Part shown: piece by piece, positions 1 to 11,700 of the stretch
How positions within the stretch are numbered: position 1 is the first letter of the stretch
How the letters are laid out: every line of letters starts with the position of its first letter
Source: Scolanthus callimorphus
Lineage: Eukaryota > Cnidaria > Anthozoa > Actiniaria > Edwardsiidae
Reading direction: 5' to 3'
DNA: 64,000 bases
Assembly: GCA_033964015.1 (NCBI GenBank)
Contig: CM066923.1
Location: forward strand, 1,550,001 to 1,614,000
Position numbers and translations under genes: made by a program
Notes under the pieces: model-generated
Databases searched by the model: none
What the model was told of the DNA's origin: nothing
The model's input: only the letters and a program-made list of their open reading frames with translations

Positions 1-168
1 AAAATTCCAGAGGGGGGGGGGGGGTCAATTTACCTGATATTTTCCATACAAATACTGTATTTTTCTTCGGAAATTCCAGAGGGGGGTGGGGGGGGGGGGG
101 GGGGGTCATTTCTCAATACCCTTCCGTGGGGGGGAGGGTATGGATAATTTTTGGAAACACACATTAGT
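1..168. mobile_element. Partial copy of a G-tract MITE (right part only)
   Basis: The segment repeats, almost base for base, the element at 22696-22896: the phrase AAATTCCAGAGGGG occurs twice, with the stretch ACCTGATATTTTCCATAC between, and it ends in GTATGGAT and GGAAACACACA. Its left end lies outside the window. Two runs of more than ten G's are present. The identity as a non-autonomous DNA element rests on the complete copy, which has inverted ends. Confidence 0.6.
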
Positions 169-1459
169 TATCTAAACCCCCAAGGAGGACGGGGTACCCC
201 CACATATTGACTATACCGGGATGATCAACAATTAAAATCAAACCTCGATGAAGTGGCTTCTACCACTGCTTTTATAAAAAATATGAAAATAAAATACGAC
301 GGAATTGTCCAGAAGTGCGTGACAAAACTTGTTTATACAAAGAAATGGAAAAAAAAATCAGGAATAAGAAACATTAGAGTGGCGTCATCTAGACAATATA
401 TTTTATTTTATTAATTTCTATTTGGATCTATGTCAATGTACAAAAGCTTTGTATACAACACCAAGTAAAGCATGTCTATCATGTCTATGTCTATGATCTG
501 CTGAACAGGATAGGGTGTTTTGAGCTTTTGTCATAATTTAAACAGGGTATACATTTTCCGGATTTTTCGGAAATTTTTTAAAATTTCCAGTTTCATGTCA
601 TAATAAGGCCATTCATTTTCCAATATTTTGTGCTTTTTGTCATAAACAGGGTATGACAATTAGCTATTTTTCGGTCATAAACAGGGTTACATTTTGCGAG
701 CTTGAGCAGAACACCCCTACCCAACTTTGGGTCAAGTAGCCCCCCCCCCCCCCCCCCACTTCCCAGGTCTAAATAAACCACAACTAGATCTAAAACACCA
801 CTAGGTGAATGAAATTGTTGTGATTTTGAAATATATGCTGCCCTTGAACAAATGCCACATAGGAAACGCTAAACAAATTAATATATTTGCAGCATTTAGT
901 CAAGTAAATGGGGTATATGCATGTTTAAAAGAGTTAGCAAATATTTAAAAACACTGACAGGAGCATTGCATGCTGCAGTAATAGGCTTCTTTCGCTTGGG
1001 CGTAATGCCAATTTCAAATCATGTGGCATTCATTTGAATAATCTTTCTTTGTTTGGGATGTTTCCATATTCATATTTCCTTTGATTCATAGCAGAAAAGA
1101 AAAAATACTCATGGGAATGGTACGTGATCTGAAATGGGACAACATTATGCCCAAGCAGAAGAGGACTATAGTCACACCATATCTGCTATTTTAGTTCAAA
1201 TGCCAATATCTATTAAATGTGACCTGGCAATGATAAAACAATTATGGCAATTTGGATGATAGTCCTGCTGATGTTCATGAGCTAAATTAGCTTTTAATAA
1301 TTTTATTAATTTGTGTTCATAACATTGTATATATTTGTCTTTTTTTGGTTACTATTTCAAATTGTTGTAATGCACATCTGATCAAATCAATTGCTAATTT
1401 GCGCAATATAAGACAACAAATTATTAAATTATTATTATGAGTGGTTTTGACCAAGACAA
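169..1459. other. Gene-free AT-rich spacer
   Basis: No coding region with recognisable homology is visible on either strand. The only feature is an 18-base poly-C run near 740-757. The short open frames through it are driven by the homopolymer. Confidence 0.5.
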
Positions 1460-2256
1460 CAATGAAGACTACATTGATGATGTTGTTGCATTGATGATGT
1501 TGTTGTGTTGATGATGTTATTGTTGTGTTGATGATGAGTTGCTGTGTTGATGTTATTGTTGAGTTTGCATTGATGATGATGTTGTTGTGTTGATGATGTT
1601 GTGTTGATGATGATGTTGTGTTGATGTTATTGTTGTGTTGATGATGAGTTGCTGTGTTGATGATGTTGTTGTGTTGATGATGTTGTTGTGTTGTTGATGT
1701 TGTTGATGTTCTTGTGTTGATGATGTTGCTGTGTTGATGATGTTGTTGTTATGTTGATGATGTTGTTGTGTTGTGATGTTGTGTTGATGATGTTATTGTG
1801 TTGTTTTGTTGATGATGTTCTTGTGTTGATGAAGTTGCTGTGTTGATGATGTTGTTATGTTGATGATGTTGTTGTGTTGTTGATGTTGTTGATGTTCTTG
1901 TGTTGATGATGTTGCTGTGTTGATGATGTTGTGTTATGTTGATGATGTTGTTGTGTTGTTGATGTTGTGTTGATGATGTTATTGTGTTGTTGTTGCAATG
2001 TTGTTGTGTTGATGATGTTGCTGTGTTGATGATGTTATTGTGTTGTTGTTGTTGTGTTGATGATGCTGTTGTTATGTTGATGATGTTGTTGTGTTGATGA
2101 TGTTGTGTTGATGATGTTGTGTTGATGATGTTGTGTTGATGATGTTGTGTTGATGATGTTGATGTGTTGATGATAAAAGGGATGCTCATGGAGGAAGTGA
2201 GTGTTGATGACATGATAAGGTAAAGAGGCTGATGTTGTTGTGTTGATGATGGAAGT
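1460..2256. repeat. TTG/ATG-rich satellite (units like TTGATGATGTTGTTGTG)
   Basis: About 800 bases consist of permutations of TTGATGATG, TTGTTGTG and TTGCTGTG. The array lacks stops on the minus strand, giving a false Ser/Thr/Asn/His/Gln-rich frame at 1749-2213, which is a by-product of triplet composition. Units vary in length, typical of slippage-driven simple-sequence arrays. Confidence 0.85.
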
Positions 2257-2601
2257 GGAAACTAAAAATCCTAACAGTGAAAAACTTATATGGTTTACAA
2301 CTCATTCTGATTAATCTTTACACAAAATTTAATCTGATTGTGTTTTTTATTTCCAGAGCCATCGCTGAAGTTTGATGAAGGTATTTTGAGTCACACAACA
2401 CCAGTCACATATTTGAAAGAGCTGATTCATACAATATTTCTCTAAATTCACTTTCTCCTTTAGTTTAGATAGATAGAAATTGAATTTAGGCACAGTATGT
2501 GGTCAGCTTATACTGGTATACATAAGATCTGTGACTTTATATTTTCTATCATACATTATAATGATAAAATGGTTCTGATGTAAATAAGTCCAGAATAGTG
2601 C

Positions 2602-2838
2602 TTAATAGAAAAAATCAAAGAAGCTGAGATTTAAAGATTTCAATTTGGATGTAAAGCCTTTAAAAGACATGCATTCGCAAAGTTCTTCCGGGAGATGGTT
2701 CCAGAAATAGGCCACACTATAACCAACATTATGGCACAACCAACATACTTTTACCGGGGGCATTGTGATTTGCGGTACTACAATATTTGAATAAATTTGC
2801 CTCAATGGTATTTTGGTAAAATTGCTAAAAAGACGCAA
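2602..2838 (-). mobile_element. 3' tail of a non-LTR retrotransposon (reverse transcriptase C-terminus)
   Basis: The minus-strand frame ends with a segment of the form FWNHLPEELCECMSFKGFT, followed by basic and aromatic residues. That resembles the extreme C-terminus of CR1/L2-like LINE ORF2 proteins (W-N-x-L-P ... S-x-x-x-F). A second, unrelated copy of the same protein region is at 41410-41612. No upstream RT motifs are present, so this is a 5'-truncated dead copy. Assignment is by pattern only. Confidence 0.5.
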
Positions 2839-3000
2839 TATTTAGATATTCTGATTCGATCGGTATGTGGGATATGGCTTTCGCACATGCAATTTTTCGG
2901 GAAATGATGTTAATTTGGTATTATCTTTGTCTGCTCTGAGCTACAGTTTGTTGTTGCTCACTTTCTGCATTTTGGATTCCTAAAGTAAAAAGTAATATAG

Positions 3001-3094
3001 CACTTATCCTCAAAGCTCTAAGCGCTTTACATTTTTGGATAACACATCACTTATCCTCAAAGCTCTAAGCGCTTTACATTTTTGGATAACACAT
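3001..3094. repeat. Perfect 47-bp tandem duplication
   Basis: The 47-bp unit beginning CACTTATCCTCAAAGCTC occurs at 3001-3047 and again at 3048-3094. It contains the palindrome-like AGCGCTTTAC. No function is visible. Confidence 0.85.
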
Positions 3095-3149
3095 CCAATG
3101 GAAACCAGTTTTATAAACATGAGTGTGTGTTAGTATGATGAGTTCTGTA

Positions 3150-3226
3150 ACACAGAGGTTAGGCAACTCCCAACCTCCCGCACATAAGCCTGGCGCTCTA
3201 CCACTGCGCTAACCGCTCGTCGGTGA
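3150..3226 (-). repeat. tRNA-derived SINE-like sequence
   Basis: On the minus strand, TTAGCGCAGTGGTAGAGCGC matches the Pol III A-box and D-arm of a tRNA. About 30 bases on is GGAGGTTGGGAGTTGCC, a poor B-box. The T-arm does not fold, so this is a degraded tRNA-derived repeat, not a working tRNA gene. Confidence 0.4.
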
Positions 3227-3849
3227 ACCAGATTATTTTCACCGTCAATCGAATACAATGATTATTGTATTGTCTTGCAAGTTCTAGACACGGCATCACT
3301 GAAGGTTTTTTATTTTTGGATGCAATATTACAGTATTTGCAATTTTTGGATGTGATATTGCAGTATTCAAAGGTCCCCTACACATTCCAACCTTTTTGGT
3401 CCTATTTAACAGGAAAAATGCTATTGCATTCAATTCTCAGTCCAAACATAATTTGATATCTTCTTTGCAGCCATGGGGATTATTTGGCATTTAGAGCAAG
3501 ATTTCAGGAGATATTTTTAGTCACGTGACAGCTGAAAGCCAAGAATAACAAGAATTTTGCTTTTCAGGGAGGCAATGCATATCTAATTACGTACAGAATA
3601 GCACAAGAGGCAGTAAGTTATATCCTCTGACACAGTAAGCTAACCAGAGGCAGTCACTTGAAAAACTCAGATTCTGGGTTCACTAAATTAAAGTGCAGCT
3701 TTAATGTTTAACAACTAACCTTCCCACTTTTTTCCCCCACATTCCACTTACCCGTCATATAAAACTGAGCAGCAAGGGGGACAACGGAGACCCAGGGGAC
3801 AAGCGAGCGAGGGTAAAACATTTTCCGTGGATTCCCGCCTTTTGCTAGG

Positions 3850-4296
3850 GTTGTGCCTAAATCCTACCCCCTAGCCGTACGCCCGAACTTGACCCGAAGT
3901 AGGAAGATTTCCGAAGTACCCCGAACATCGGAAATTCAAGATGGCGGCTATTGGAAGGCAGAAACCCGCGAAAGGTACAAAACGAACAGTTAGAGATCGT
4001 TTTAGGCCGCTACTGTAAAGATAAACGATAAAGGAGAGCAAGATGGAATTGTGCTGGCTCGTACAACACCACGAGGATATCAAATCTACTGATATTGGGG
4101 CTTTATGTTGCTCAAACGGCTCGAAGCAAAACTCGCAAAATAACACCCAAATACTGCATGAATTGCTGGTTGTATAAACTGTACGGCTGACGATAGTGAT
4201 TTTCTGACACTGTGTTATCAAGTTTTGTACATCGATTTTGCTGCAACCTGAAAAGATGAGAAAAATCCTCAAGATAATTCGAGAGGCAAGTTTATG
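3850..4296 (+). repeat. Left terminal inverted repeat, unique part
   Basis: Contains AAGATGGCGGCTATTGG and an AT-balanced, non-repetitive stretch ending at AATTCGAGAGGCAAG. It pairs with 18438-18881 in inverted orientation. It has no credible coding capacity; open frames in the two copies are on opposite strands and not conserved in their ends. Confidence 0.85.
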
Positions 4297-5245
4297 TACG
4301 GCTAGAGGGTAGGATGTTGTACGGCTAGGGGTAGGATCCTACAGAAATCAACATTTGTACGACTAGAGGGTAGGATATGTACAGCTAGGGGGTAGGATCC
4401 TACAGAAATCAACATTTGTACGGCTAGAGGGTAGGATATGTACAGCTAGGGGGTAGGATCCTACAGATATCAACATTTGTACGGCTAGAGGGTAGGATAT
4501 GTACAGCTAGGGGGTAGGATCCTACAGAAATCAACATTTGTACTGCTAGGGGGTAGGATATGTACAGCTAGGGGGAAGGATCCTACAGAAATCAACATGT
4601 GTACTGCTAGGGGGTAGGATATGTACAGCTAGGGGGAAGGATCCTACAGAAATCAACATTTGTACTGCTAGGGGGTAGGATATGTACAGCTAGGGGGTAG
4701 GATCCTACAGATATCAACATTTGTACGGCTAGAGGATAGGATATGTACAGCTAGGGGGAAGGGTCCTACAGAAATCAACATTTGTACTGCTAGAGGATAG
4801 GATCCTACAGAAATCAACATTTGTACTGCTAGAGGATAGGATATGTACGGCTAGGGGGTAGGATATGTACAGCTAGGGGGAAGGATCCTACAGAAATCAA
4901 CATGTGTACTGCTAGGGGGTAGGATATGTATGGCTAGGGGGTAGGATATGTACAGCTAGGGGGTAGGATCCTACAGAAATCAACACTTGTACAACTAGAG
5001 GGTAGGATATGTACAGCTAGGGGGTAGGATCCTACAGAAATCAACATTTGTACTGCTAGGAGGTAGGATCCCATGAAACGTGACATTTGTACGGCTAGAG
5101 GGTAGGATATGTACAGCTAGGGGTAGGATCCTACAGAAATCAACATTTGTATGGCTAGAGGGTAGGATATGTACCCCTAGGGGTTAGGATCCTACCGAAA
5201 TCAACATTGGTACAGCTAGCAGGTAGGAAATGTATGGCTAGAGGG
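4297..5245 (+). repeat. Left-arm minisatellite, ~61-bp unit
   Basis: About fifteen units of two half-repeats: GTACGGCTAGAGGGTAGGAT and GTACAGCTAGGGGGTAGGAT, then CCTACAGAAATCAACATTT. Unit starts such as 4418 and 4479 are 61 bp apart. Degenerate half-units continue to about 5870, interrupted by the small element at 5586-5745. Each unit has GGATCC and two CTAG sites. This is an ordinary spacerless minisatellite, not a CRISPR array. Confidence 0.9.
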
Positions 5246-5585
5246 TAGCAGGGGTTTCTATAGAAGGCGGCTACCAGCATGAACTGCTGTCTTCTTCACT
5301 GCTGGCAACTTCACTGAAGCTTTTAAAACCCTGTCAACTAATTTGCTCTCAAAATGCAGGACACACCTTTTTGCTACCGAAATGTCAAAATTTCCCAGGG
5401 TAGCAATTTCCCTTCCTTAGAAGGCTCAGGCCTTGGGCCTTAGTATGGGACCCCTGATGCAGCCGCCTACTTACAAAGTGTAGTCTGCTACTTCAAAATG
5501 TATTGAAATCAACATTTGAATGGCTTGTGAACAGCTAGGATATGTACAACTAGAGGGCAGGAGCTTATGTACTGTTAGTGGATAG

Positions 5586-5745
5586 CAGCGGCGTAGCCAG
5601 GAATTTCTGAAGGGGGGCGGATAGTGAAAACATGGGATGAAAATGCTCAAATTTTCTCCAGCAAATACAGTAAATGTATGGGAAAAATTTCCGAGAAAGG
5701 GGGGGCCCGGCTCCCCCTGCCTACGCCCCCCTGGCTACGCCTCTG
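5586..5745. mobile_element. MITE with CAGMGGCGTAGCCAGG ends inside the left arm
   Basis: The left end reads CAGCGGCGTAGCCAGG and the right end, inverted, CAGAGGCGTAGCCAGG. The flanks carry GATAG at 5581-5585 and 5746-5750, a direct duplication. The host sequence is degenerate minisatellite, so the MITE inserted after the array had formed. Ends of this type are common among hAT-like MITEs in invertebrates, though hAT would predict 8 bp. Confidence 0.7.
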
Positions 5746-6006
5746 GATAGGATCCCAGGGAACCAATTTATTTGCTCAGGCTAGGATTATGTATTTATGG
5801 TAGGGGGGAAGGATCGTGTAGAACTCATCATTTGTAGGAACCCCCAAAACACCAGATTTGTACAGCTTGGGGAAAGGACCACTTAATTGCACTTAATTGA
5901 CACAATTTTTATTTGTGTTAGTATGTTATTATTATAACAATCAAGTGTAAAATTGCAAAACTTAATTGCTCGGAGGGAGCGCAGCGACGGAGAGCAAGTC
6001 TAATGC

Positions 6007-6545
6007 TGGTATAGCGCATTCGCGAGTTGTATATAGTGGGTGCGATTTTTCATGTCCACACCACAGGCTTCCCGGTCGACTCTTCCGGTATCTTGGTATA
6101 GCGCATGCGCGAGTTGTATATAGTGGGTGCGATTTTCATGTCCACACCACAGGCTTCCCGGTCGACTGATCTGTGCAACGGTTAAAAATTAATTACAGAG
6201 AATGTGTTGCGAGATAAAGCAGAAATTTAATATAATACAATTCAAATATTGTTCTACAATATATTCTGGTACTTATTTTGCTAATATCTGGAATAATTTC
6301 GGGAATTTACGCCTTTTTACTATGTTATACGAAGAACAATCGATTCCCACAGGCTTCCGGTCGACTGATCTGTGCAACGGTAAAAATTAATTACAGAGAA
6401 TGTGTTGCGAGATAAAGCAGAAATTTAATATAATACAATTCAAATATTGTTCTACAATATATTCTGGTACTTATTTTGCTAATATCTGGAATAATTTCGG
6501 GAATTTACGCCTTTTTACTATGTTATACGAAGAACAATCGATTCA
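6007..6545. repeat. Two overlapping tandem duplications (87-bp and 200-bp periods)
   Basis: TGGTATAGCGCAT recurs at 6007 and 6094 (period 87). CACAGGCTTC recurs at 6148 and 6348 (period 200), and the second copy runs to about 6545 at GAACAATCGATTC. Copies are nearly identical, so both duplications are recent. They lie in the 5' region of the Helitron and could carry its promoter, which is inference. Confidence 0.8.
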
Positions 6546-6798
6546 GTGACGAAGTAAGTTGTGCAATCTTGCACGTGGCGATGTGAGAAGTTCTCAGCTT
6601 TGGTCGTGTTGTGTGGTCGTGGATTTGTGGTTTGGGTTTTATCTTCGATTTCGGGTAGGTAAAAGCAATGAATTATTTTCAATACTTTCGTAGAAGTTAT
6701 CGCAGCTTTCAGAGTATGTTGTCAAACGATTTTGGTGAAAAAACTCGCCAAATTCGTAGTGTTTCAGCTCCGCTAAATAAAGGCATAGTTCCTCAGTC

Positions 6799-7359
6799 AT
6801 GGCTGATTGTTTTTCGAGCTCAGAACGTTTGGCTCGTATGCCAAAACTCCCGTCAACCCGACTATTACAGCGGGCAGTTAATCCAACCCGACTATTACAG
6901 CGGGCAGTTAATTCAACCCGACTATTACAGCGGGCAGTTAATTCAACCCGACTATTACAGCGGGCAGTTAATTCAACCCGACTATTACAGCGGGCAGTTA
7001 ATTCGACCCGACTATTACAGCGGGCAGTCAATCACCCTTCGCGACCGATCCATAAGAAATTCAATCTCAACTTGAGAGCTTTAAGCCTTGGGGATATGAA
7101 ACAGCCCATAACACTGTGCAACGACCCAAACAATATTGGTGACCATGTCTCTGCTTCAATTGAGATAACTGATAGCGGTAACAGAACTTTGAAAGCTGCG
7201 ATGACCTCAGACTCGAAGTTAATAAGTAATGCTAACTTGCATGGAATTTGCTATAGACCTTCTATCAGAAAATATGTTGAGGTAGTTAGGAAACCTAAAC
7301 GATGCAGAGATCGTGCTCCCTCGAGATTTCCAGAAACAAATATTGCAACTTTTACGTAA
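6799..7359 (+). pseudogene. N-terminal segment of the Helitron protein, or a separate leader ORF
   Basis: An open frame of 186 codons begins MADCFSSSERLARMPKLP, passes through six copies of a ten-residue repeat (STRLLQRAVN) and continues with a basic, non-repetitive segment. It overlaps the OTU-containing frame at 7313 by 47 bases in a different phase, so the two may be one protein split by an indel or joined by splicing. I recognise no domain. The first methionine is a plausible start but is unproven; another frame through the same repeat (from 6668) is also open because a 30-bp period keeps all frames open. Confidence 0.4.
6855..7034 (+). repeat. Six 30-bp tandem repeats within an open frame
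   Basis: Units starting AACCCGACTATTACAGCGGG repeat exactly every 30 bp from 6855; the sixth begins GACCCG. The period is a multiple of three, so the frame is preserved and encodes the ten-residue repeat STRLLQRAVN. Confidence 0.9.
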
Positions 7360-8728
7360 GAGACAAATCAGAAAGAAATTGAAATGCTTGCTTAGAAAAG
7401 TTGTTCCTTATTCATCACAAATTTATAAGTTGGCCAGCAATTATAAGTACTTTTTTGTGCTTTCCCTTCAACGAAGTGGCAGTTTTTTCAGCCAATATTT
7501 TTGTTCACCAAGTATCACAAAGCCATTTGTTGCTAAAAAACAGCACAGTGACCTACAGTACGTAATATATAAACTTAACAGAAATGTTGCATCATGCGAT
7601 AGTACAGTGCCTGATTTGAAAGGTGGTATGTTTAGAAATGGTTCAAATATTGTATCACCTTGGAGTATTTTAGTTCGAAAGTTGTCATTACTTAATTTAT
7701 CACCTGTTGATGTTGGTGGTGATGGCTCATGTTTTTTTCGAGCTTGCTCACATCAGATTTTTGGTCAACCTGAAAGGCATCATGAAATCCGTATGGCAGG
7801 AATTAATCACTTAAATAACCATGCAGAACATTATATTGAGAGTTTTTCAGGTAACTGCTGGCAAAGTTACATCTTAGAAATGTCTCAACCACAGACTTGG
7901 TGTGATAACATTGTTATCCAAGCTGTGTCCAATGCCTTAAATTGTTTCATTCATATAACTGACTCAACTGAAGGGTCACCTGCAAAACTAATAACTCCTG
8001 TTATAACTCCAGTTGTACACACACCTGTGCTCTTTTTGGGTTACATAAATGGTTTACATTATGTTTCAGTAGTACGAAATCAAAATCTTCCAAATATAAA
8101 TGCAATCACTGATCAGAAAAGAAAGATTTTAGAAAGTACAGAGAAAAAAGGAATGTCACAGTTTAATGAAAATAAGAGAGCTAAAATATTTAGTGACACT
8201 CCAGAAGCCACAGCTGAAAAACGGGCAAAACAACGAGAGTACAAAAGAATCCAGAGATCACGTGAGACACCAGAATCTAGAGCAAAGAGACTTTCAAAAG
8301 AAAGGGAACAGTATAAGAACAAAAAACAGGAACGTGATAGTCAAAGTGTTTTGACAAATAACAATGATTCTCAAACAACTTCTGATAATGCTAACATTGT
8401 GTTACAAGAAACTCATACAGAAAATGCTTCTGGTACAATAGTTAACACAATCAATGTTGAAAATCCTTTAGTACGTGAATCACAACTAGATGCACACCAA
8501 AACTATTTAAAAGAATTTGATGAAACATTTAATGGTCCCCTACATGAACAAACTTGGGCAAAATCGAACATGCAGAAATTTCATCAGTCTCTTCAATACT
8601 CAGTGAATCAGTGTAAAATTTGCAAAGAAGCATGGCCATTAAAAGAGCAACACATTAATTCTTTTACTTGTCGGCGATGTTCCAGAGATAAGCATAACCC
8701 CAAAGCATTTTCTGCTGAAAATTTATGA
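7313..8728 (+). pseudogene. Helitron protein, OTU cysteine protease and zinc-ribbon segment
   Basis: This 471-residue frame holds an OTU domain: GGDGSCFFRACSHQIFG around residues 135-151 supplies Asp137 and Cys140, and GLHYVSV supplies His249, the order expected for OTU deubiquitinases. A charged stretch (residues ~290-345) and a Cys-x2-Cys ... Cys-x2-Cys pair (CKICKEAW, CRRCSRD) follow. The last residues, FSAEN, run into the conserved Helitron segment in the next frame at 8725 after an apparent one-base loss, so OTU and Rep-helicase were one polyprotein. OTU domains are known in some animal Helitrons. The frame first opens at a GTG; the true start is probably upstream. Marked as pseudogene because of the frameshifts downstream. 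Confidence 0.75.
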
Positions 8729-11700
8729 TACCAGCACCTGTCCCACAAGAATTACAAGAGCTCACTCAAACAGAAGAAATGTTGATTGCTCGTGCACTAC
8801 CTATTATGAGAATTTATATTAAACCAGGTGGTCAAAGGGGTATTCTGGTCATTGTATAAATCTGCCACAGAATGTTAAACAACTTGCATCATCTTTGCCA
8901 AGATATCCCAATGATATACCCATCATAATAGTAAAAGTTAAAGGTAAAAACAACACCTTTAAAGATGTCAATGTCAGGAGACAGAATGTCTATAACGCTT
9001 TACTGTGGCTTATACAGAATAATCCACATTACTCCGATGTGACTCTTGATAATAATGCATTAAACTCTTTACCAGAAAACGGCATTCCTTGTGGCATTTT
9101 GACAGTTGATTCTGACAATGACATACTATTAGAAGAACCAAATGAACCAAATGTGCCAACTACCACAGGTCAAGATGTAGATGATGTTGTATATGACAAG
9201 TCAACAGAAATGAGTAGTTTTTTACCTGTTAGCCAACACAAGGAACAAGAATTGGAAGCAATTAAGAACCAACTGTCTAGAGACACGCCAATGAATTGGC
9301 CCTCTTATGACAATGAACCTTTAAATGAGTACAATACACCATTTCTTGCCACCATGGCATTTCCTACTTTATTTCCTGATGGAAAAGGTGATCCTACCAA
9401 TCCATCTGTTATGAAGAATGTGTCATTTCATGAAAGTATCAAACATTTACTAAAATTGCTACAAAACAAACTAACAAATGGTATTACCGATTTGCTACCC
9501 ACCCAAGATTTTCATATTGGGCTTTTGACATGATTCTGAGAAAAAGAACATTGCAGCAGAGTGGGATATTTTTAAGGCAAAATCCAGGTGAAGCTCATTT
9601 GACAATTGATGAATTAAAAGAGATGGCTTCAAATAATAATTCAGCACTTTTTATGTCAAAAGTCTCACGATATGTTGCAAACATAGGAGGAACAAATGCA
9701 TATTGGCATAAGGTTAGAGAAGATTTAAAAGCTATTATTACCACAGTTGGCACTCCAACATTCTTTTTACGTTTTCATCTGCTGATATGCACTGGCCAGA
9801 ATTGCATGCTTTGTTTGGTGAAAGCACTAATATTGTAAACGACAAACGACAAAATGTCATTAATAACCCACATTTAGTGGACTGGTTTTTTACACAAAGG
9901 CTAGACAGTTTTATTAAACACTGGCTTTATAACACTCTTGGTGCAAAGTGGCATTGGTATCGCTATGAATATCAGGGTAGAGGTAGCATTCACTGCCATG
10001 GCACAGCCAAATTGAAAAATGATCCAGGGTTATGTGAACTCACTAAAGTTGCACTCAAAGGCTTTTTAGCTCAAAAATGGAAAGATGAGCATGAACTAAA
10101 CACAGATACTTCACAGCTTGATCAAGACATACTTGCTGGTAATGAAGCTGCTGAAATAGCTTGTAAATATGTAGATTGGTTACTTTCAACTGTCAATCCA
10201 AATCCCCCAGAAGAAAATTTGTGGATAAGGCCTGACACTCATCCTTGTCAGAGAAGGCACCAAGACATTCCTGATTATGATATGGATTCAGATTATTGTG
10301 ATCTTCTAAATATGGTTCAAAGACACACTCGTTGTAGCACAAATTATTGCTTACGTAAAAAAAGTAACGAGAAGGAATTGAAATGCCGGTTTAATTTCCC
10401 TATTGACCATTGCACAAAGACTAAATTAGTCTTTGAACAACTACACAATAAATCAAATGACATGCAGTACAGAGCAAAGATTATAACCAAAAGAAATGAT
10501 ACCCGTCTAAATAGCAATCAACGACTTCAGTTACAAGGTTGGCGAGCAAATTGTGATATCCAAGTCGTCATTGACCATTATGCCTGTGTGGAATATTTAA
10601 CGAAGTATGCAGCCAAAGGAGAACCTCGATCACCACTTTTAAAAACTGCCTTTAATACTATAATAAACAATGCATCAAGTGACAGCAGTCCCCATAGAAC
10701 CATTAAAAAGGTGATAATGAAAACTCTAGGGGAGCGTGATTATGCAGCCCAAGAAATAATGCATCACTTATTATCCTTGAAACTCCATAGTTCATCATTT
10801 ACAGTAATACCCGTCAGTTTAACTGGCTCTCGCAGAGTTGTAAAAAAACCATCATCATTAGAAGAAGGTCAAGTTTGCTGTGAGAATTCTCTACTTGATG
10901 TTTATGCAAATCGTAGCAATTATGATAAGTCACCTGAACTTGTCATGCACAACTTTGTACAATTTGCAACTAAATTCAAAGTTGTAAATAAAAAGCTGAC
11001 AAAGCAGCCTGAAAATGTGATACCAAGAATTTTCCCTACTTATTCATCAAACCCCAAAGGGCCAAACTTCCCTTTGTATTGTAAATATCAGCTAATAAGA
11101 TATAAGCCTTGGAAAGGAAGGCAGGATAATGCATGGGATGATGTGAAACCATCAAATGAAATTTTCATTCAGAAATGGCAGGAGTTCCTTGAAACTCGAT
11201 ATGCACAAGAAAATGTACCAGGATGGTTTGATAAACTTCAAGAAGTTGTTAACAGTCAACAAGATTGTGATGATACACCCAATGATAATTCATCTCCAAA
11301 TGAACGAGAAGAATGGATGACTTTATGTGATCTATCATTTGATAATAACAATAACAGCAGCAATCACCAGTCTCAATGTGACTGGCAACAAGACAGAAAT
11401 CATTATACAGATCAACAAATTGGAGAAATGCCAACATGGATAAAAACTAGAAAGGAAGAGAATGTTTGTAACCTTCAAACCAGCTTTGATATTATTGACT
11501 GTAACACTTTCAGTGAAATGCAAGCTGTAGCTTATAATATTGTAAAGTCACATTCAGACTCTAATATCCAAGAGCCTCTTTGTATGATAATAAATGGTGT
11601 AGCTGGTACAGGAAAGAGCTACCTCATTAACGCAATCCGTGGACTTTTAAGGCATAAATGTGCTATTACTGCCACTACTGGCAAAGCTGCATTCAATATC

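Noticed and set aside
1749..2213. Long Ser/Thr/Asn/His/Gln-rich minus-strand frame
   Set aside because: It is a translation of the TTG/ATG satellite; no start context or homology.
2356..2379. Possible 24-base exon (TTTCCAG before, GGTATTTTG after)
   Set aside because: Consensus borders occur by chance and no neighbouring exon was found.
6639..7031. Minus-strand frame with TARCNSRVEL repeats
   Set aside because: It is the reverse reading of the six 30-bp repeats, opposite to the Helitron genes.
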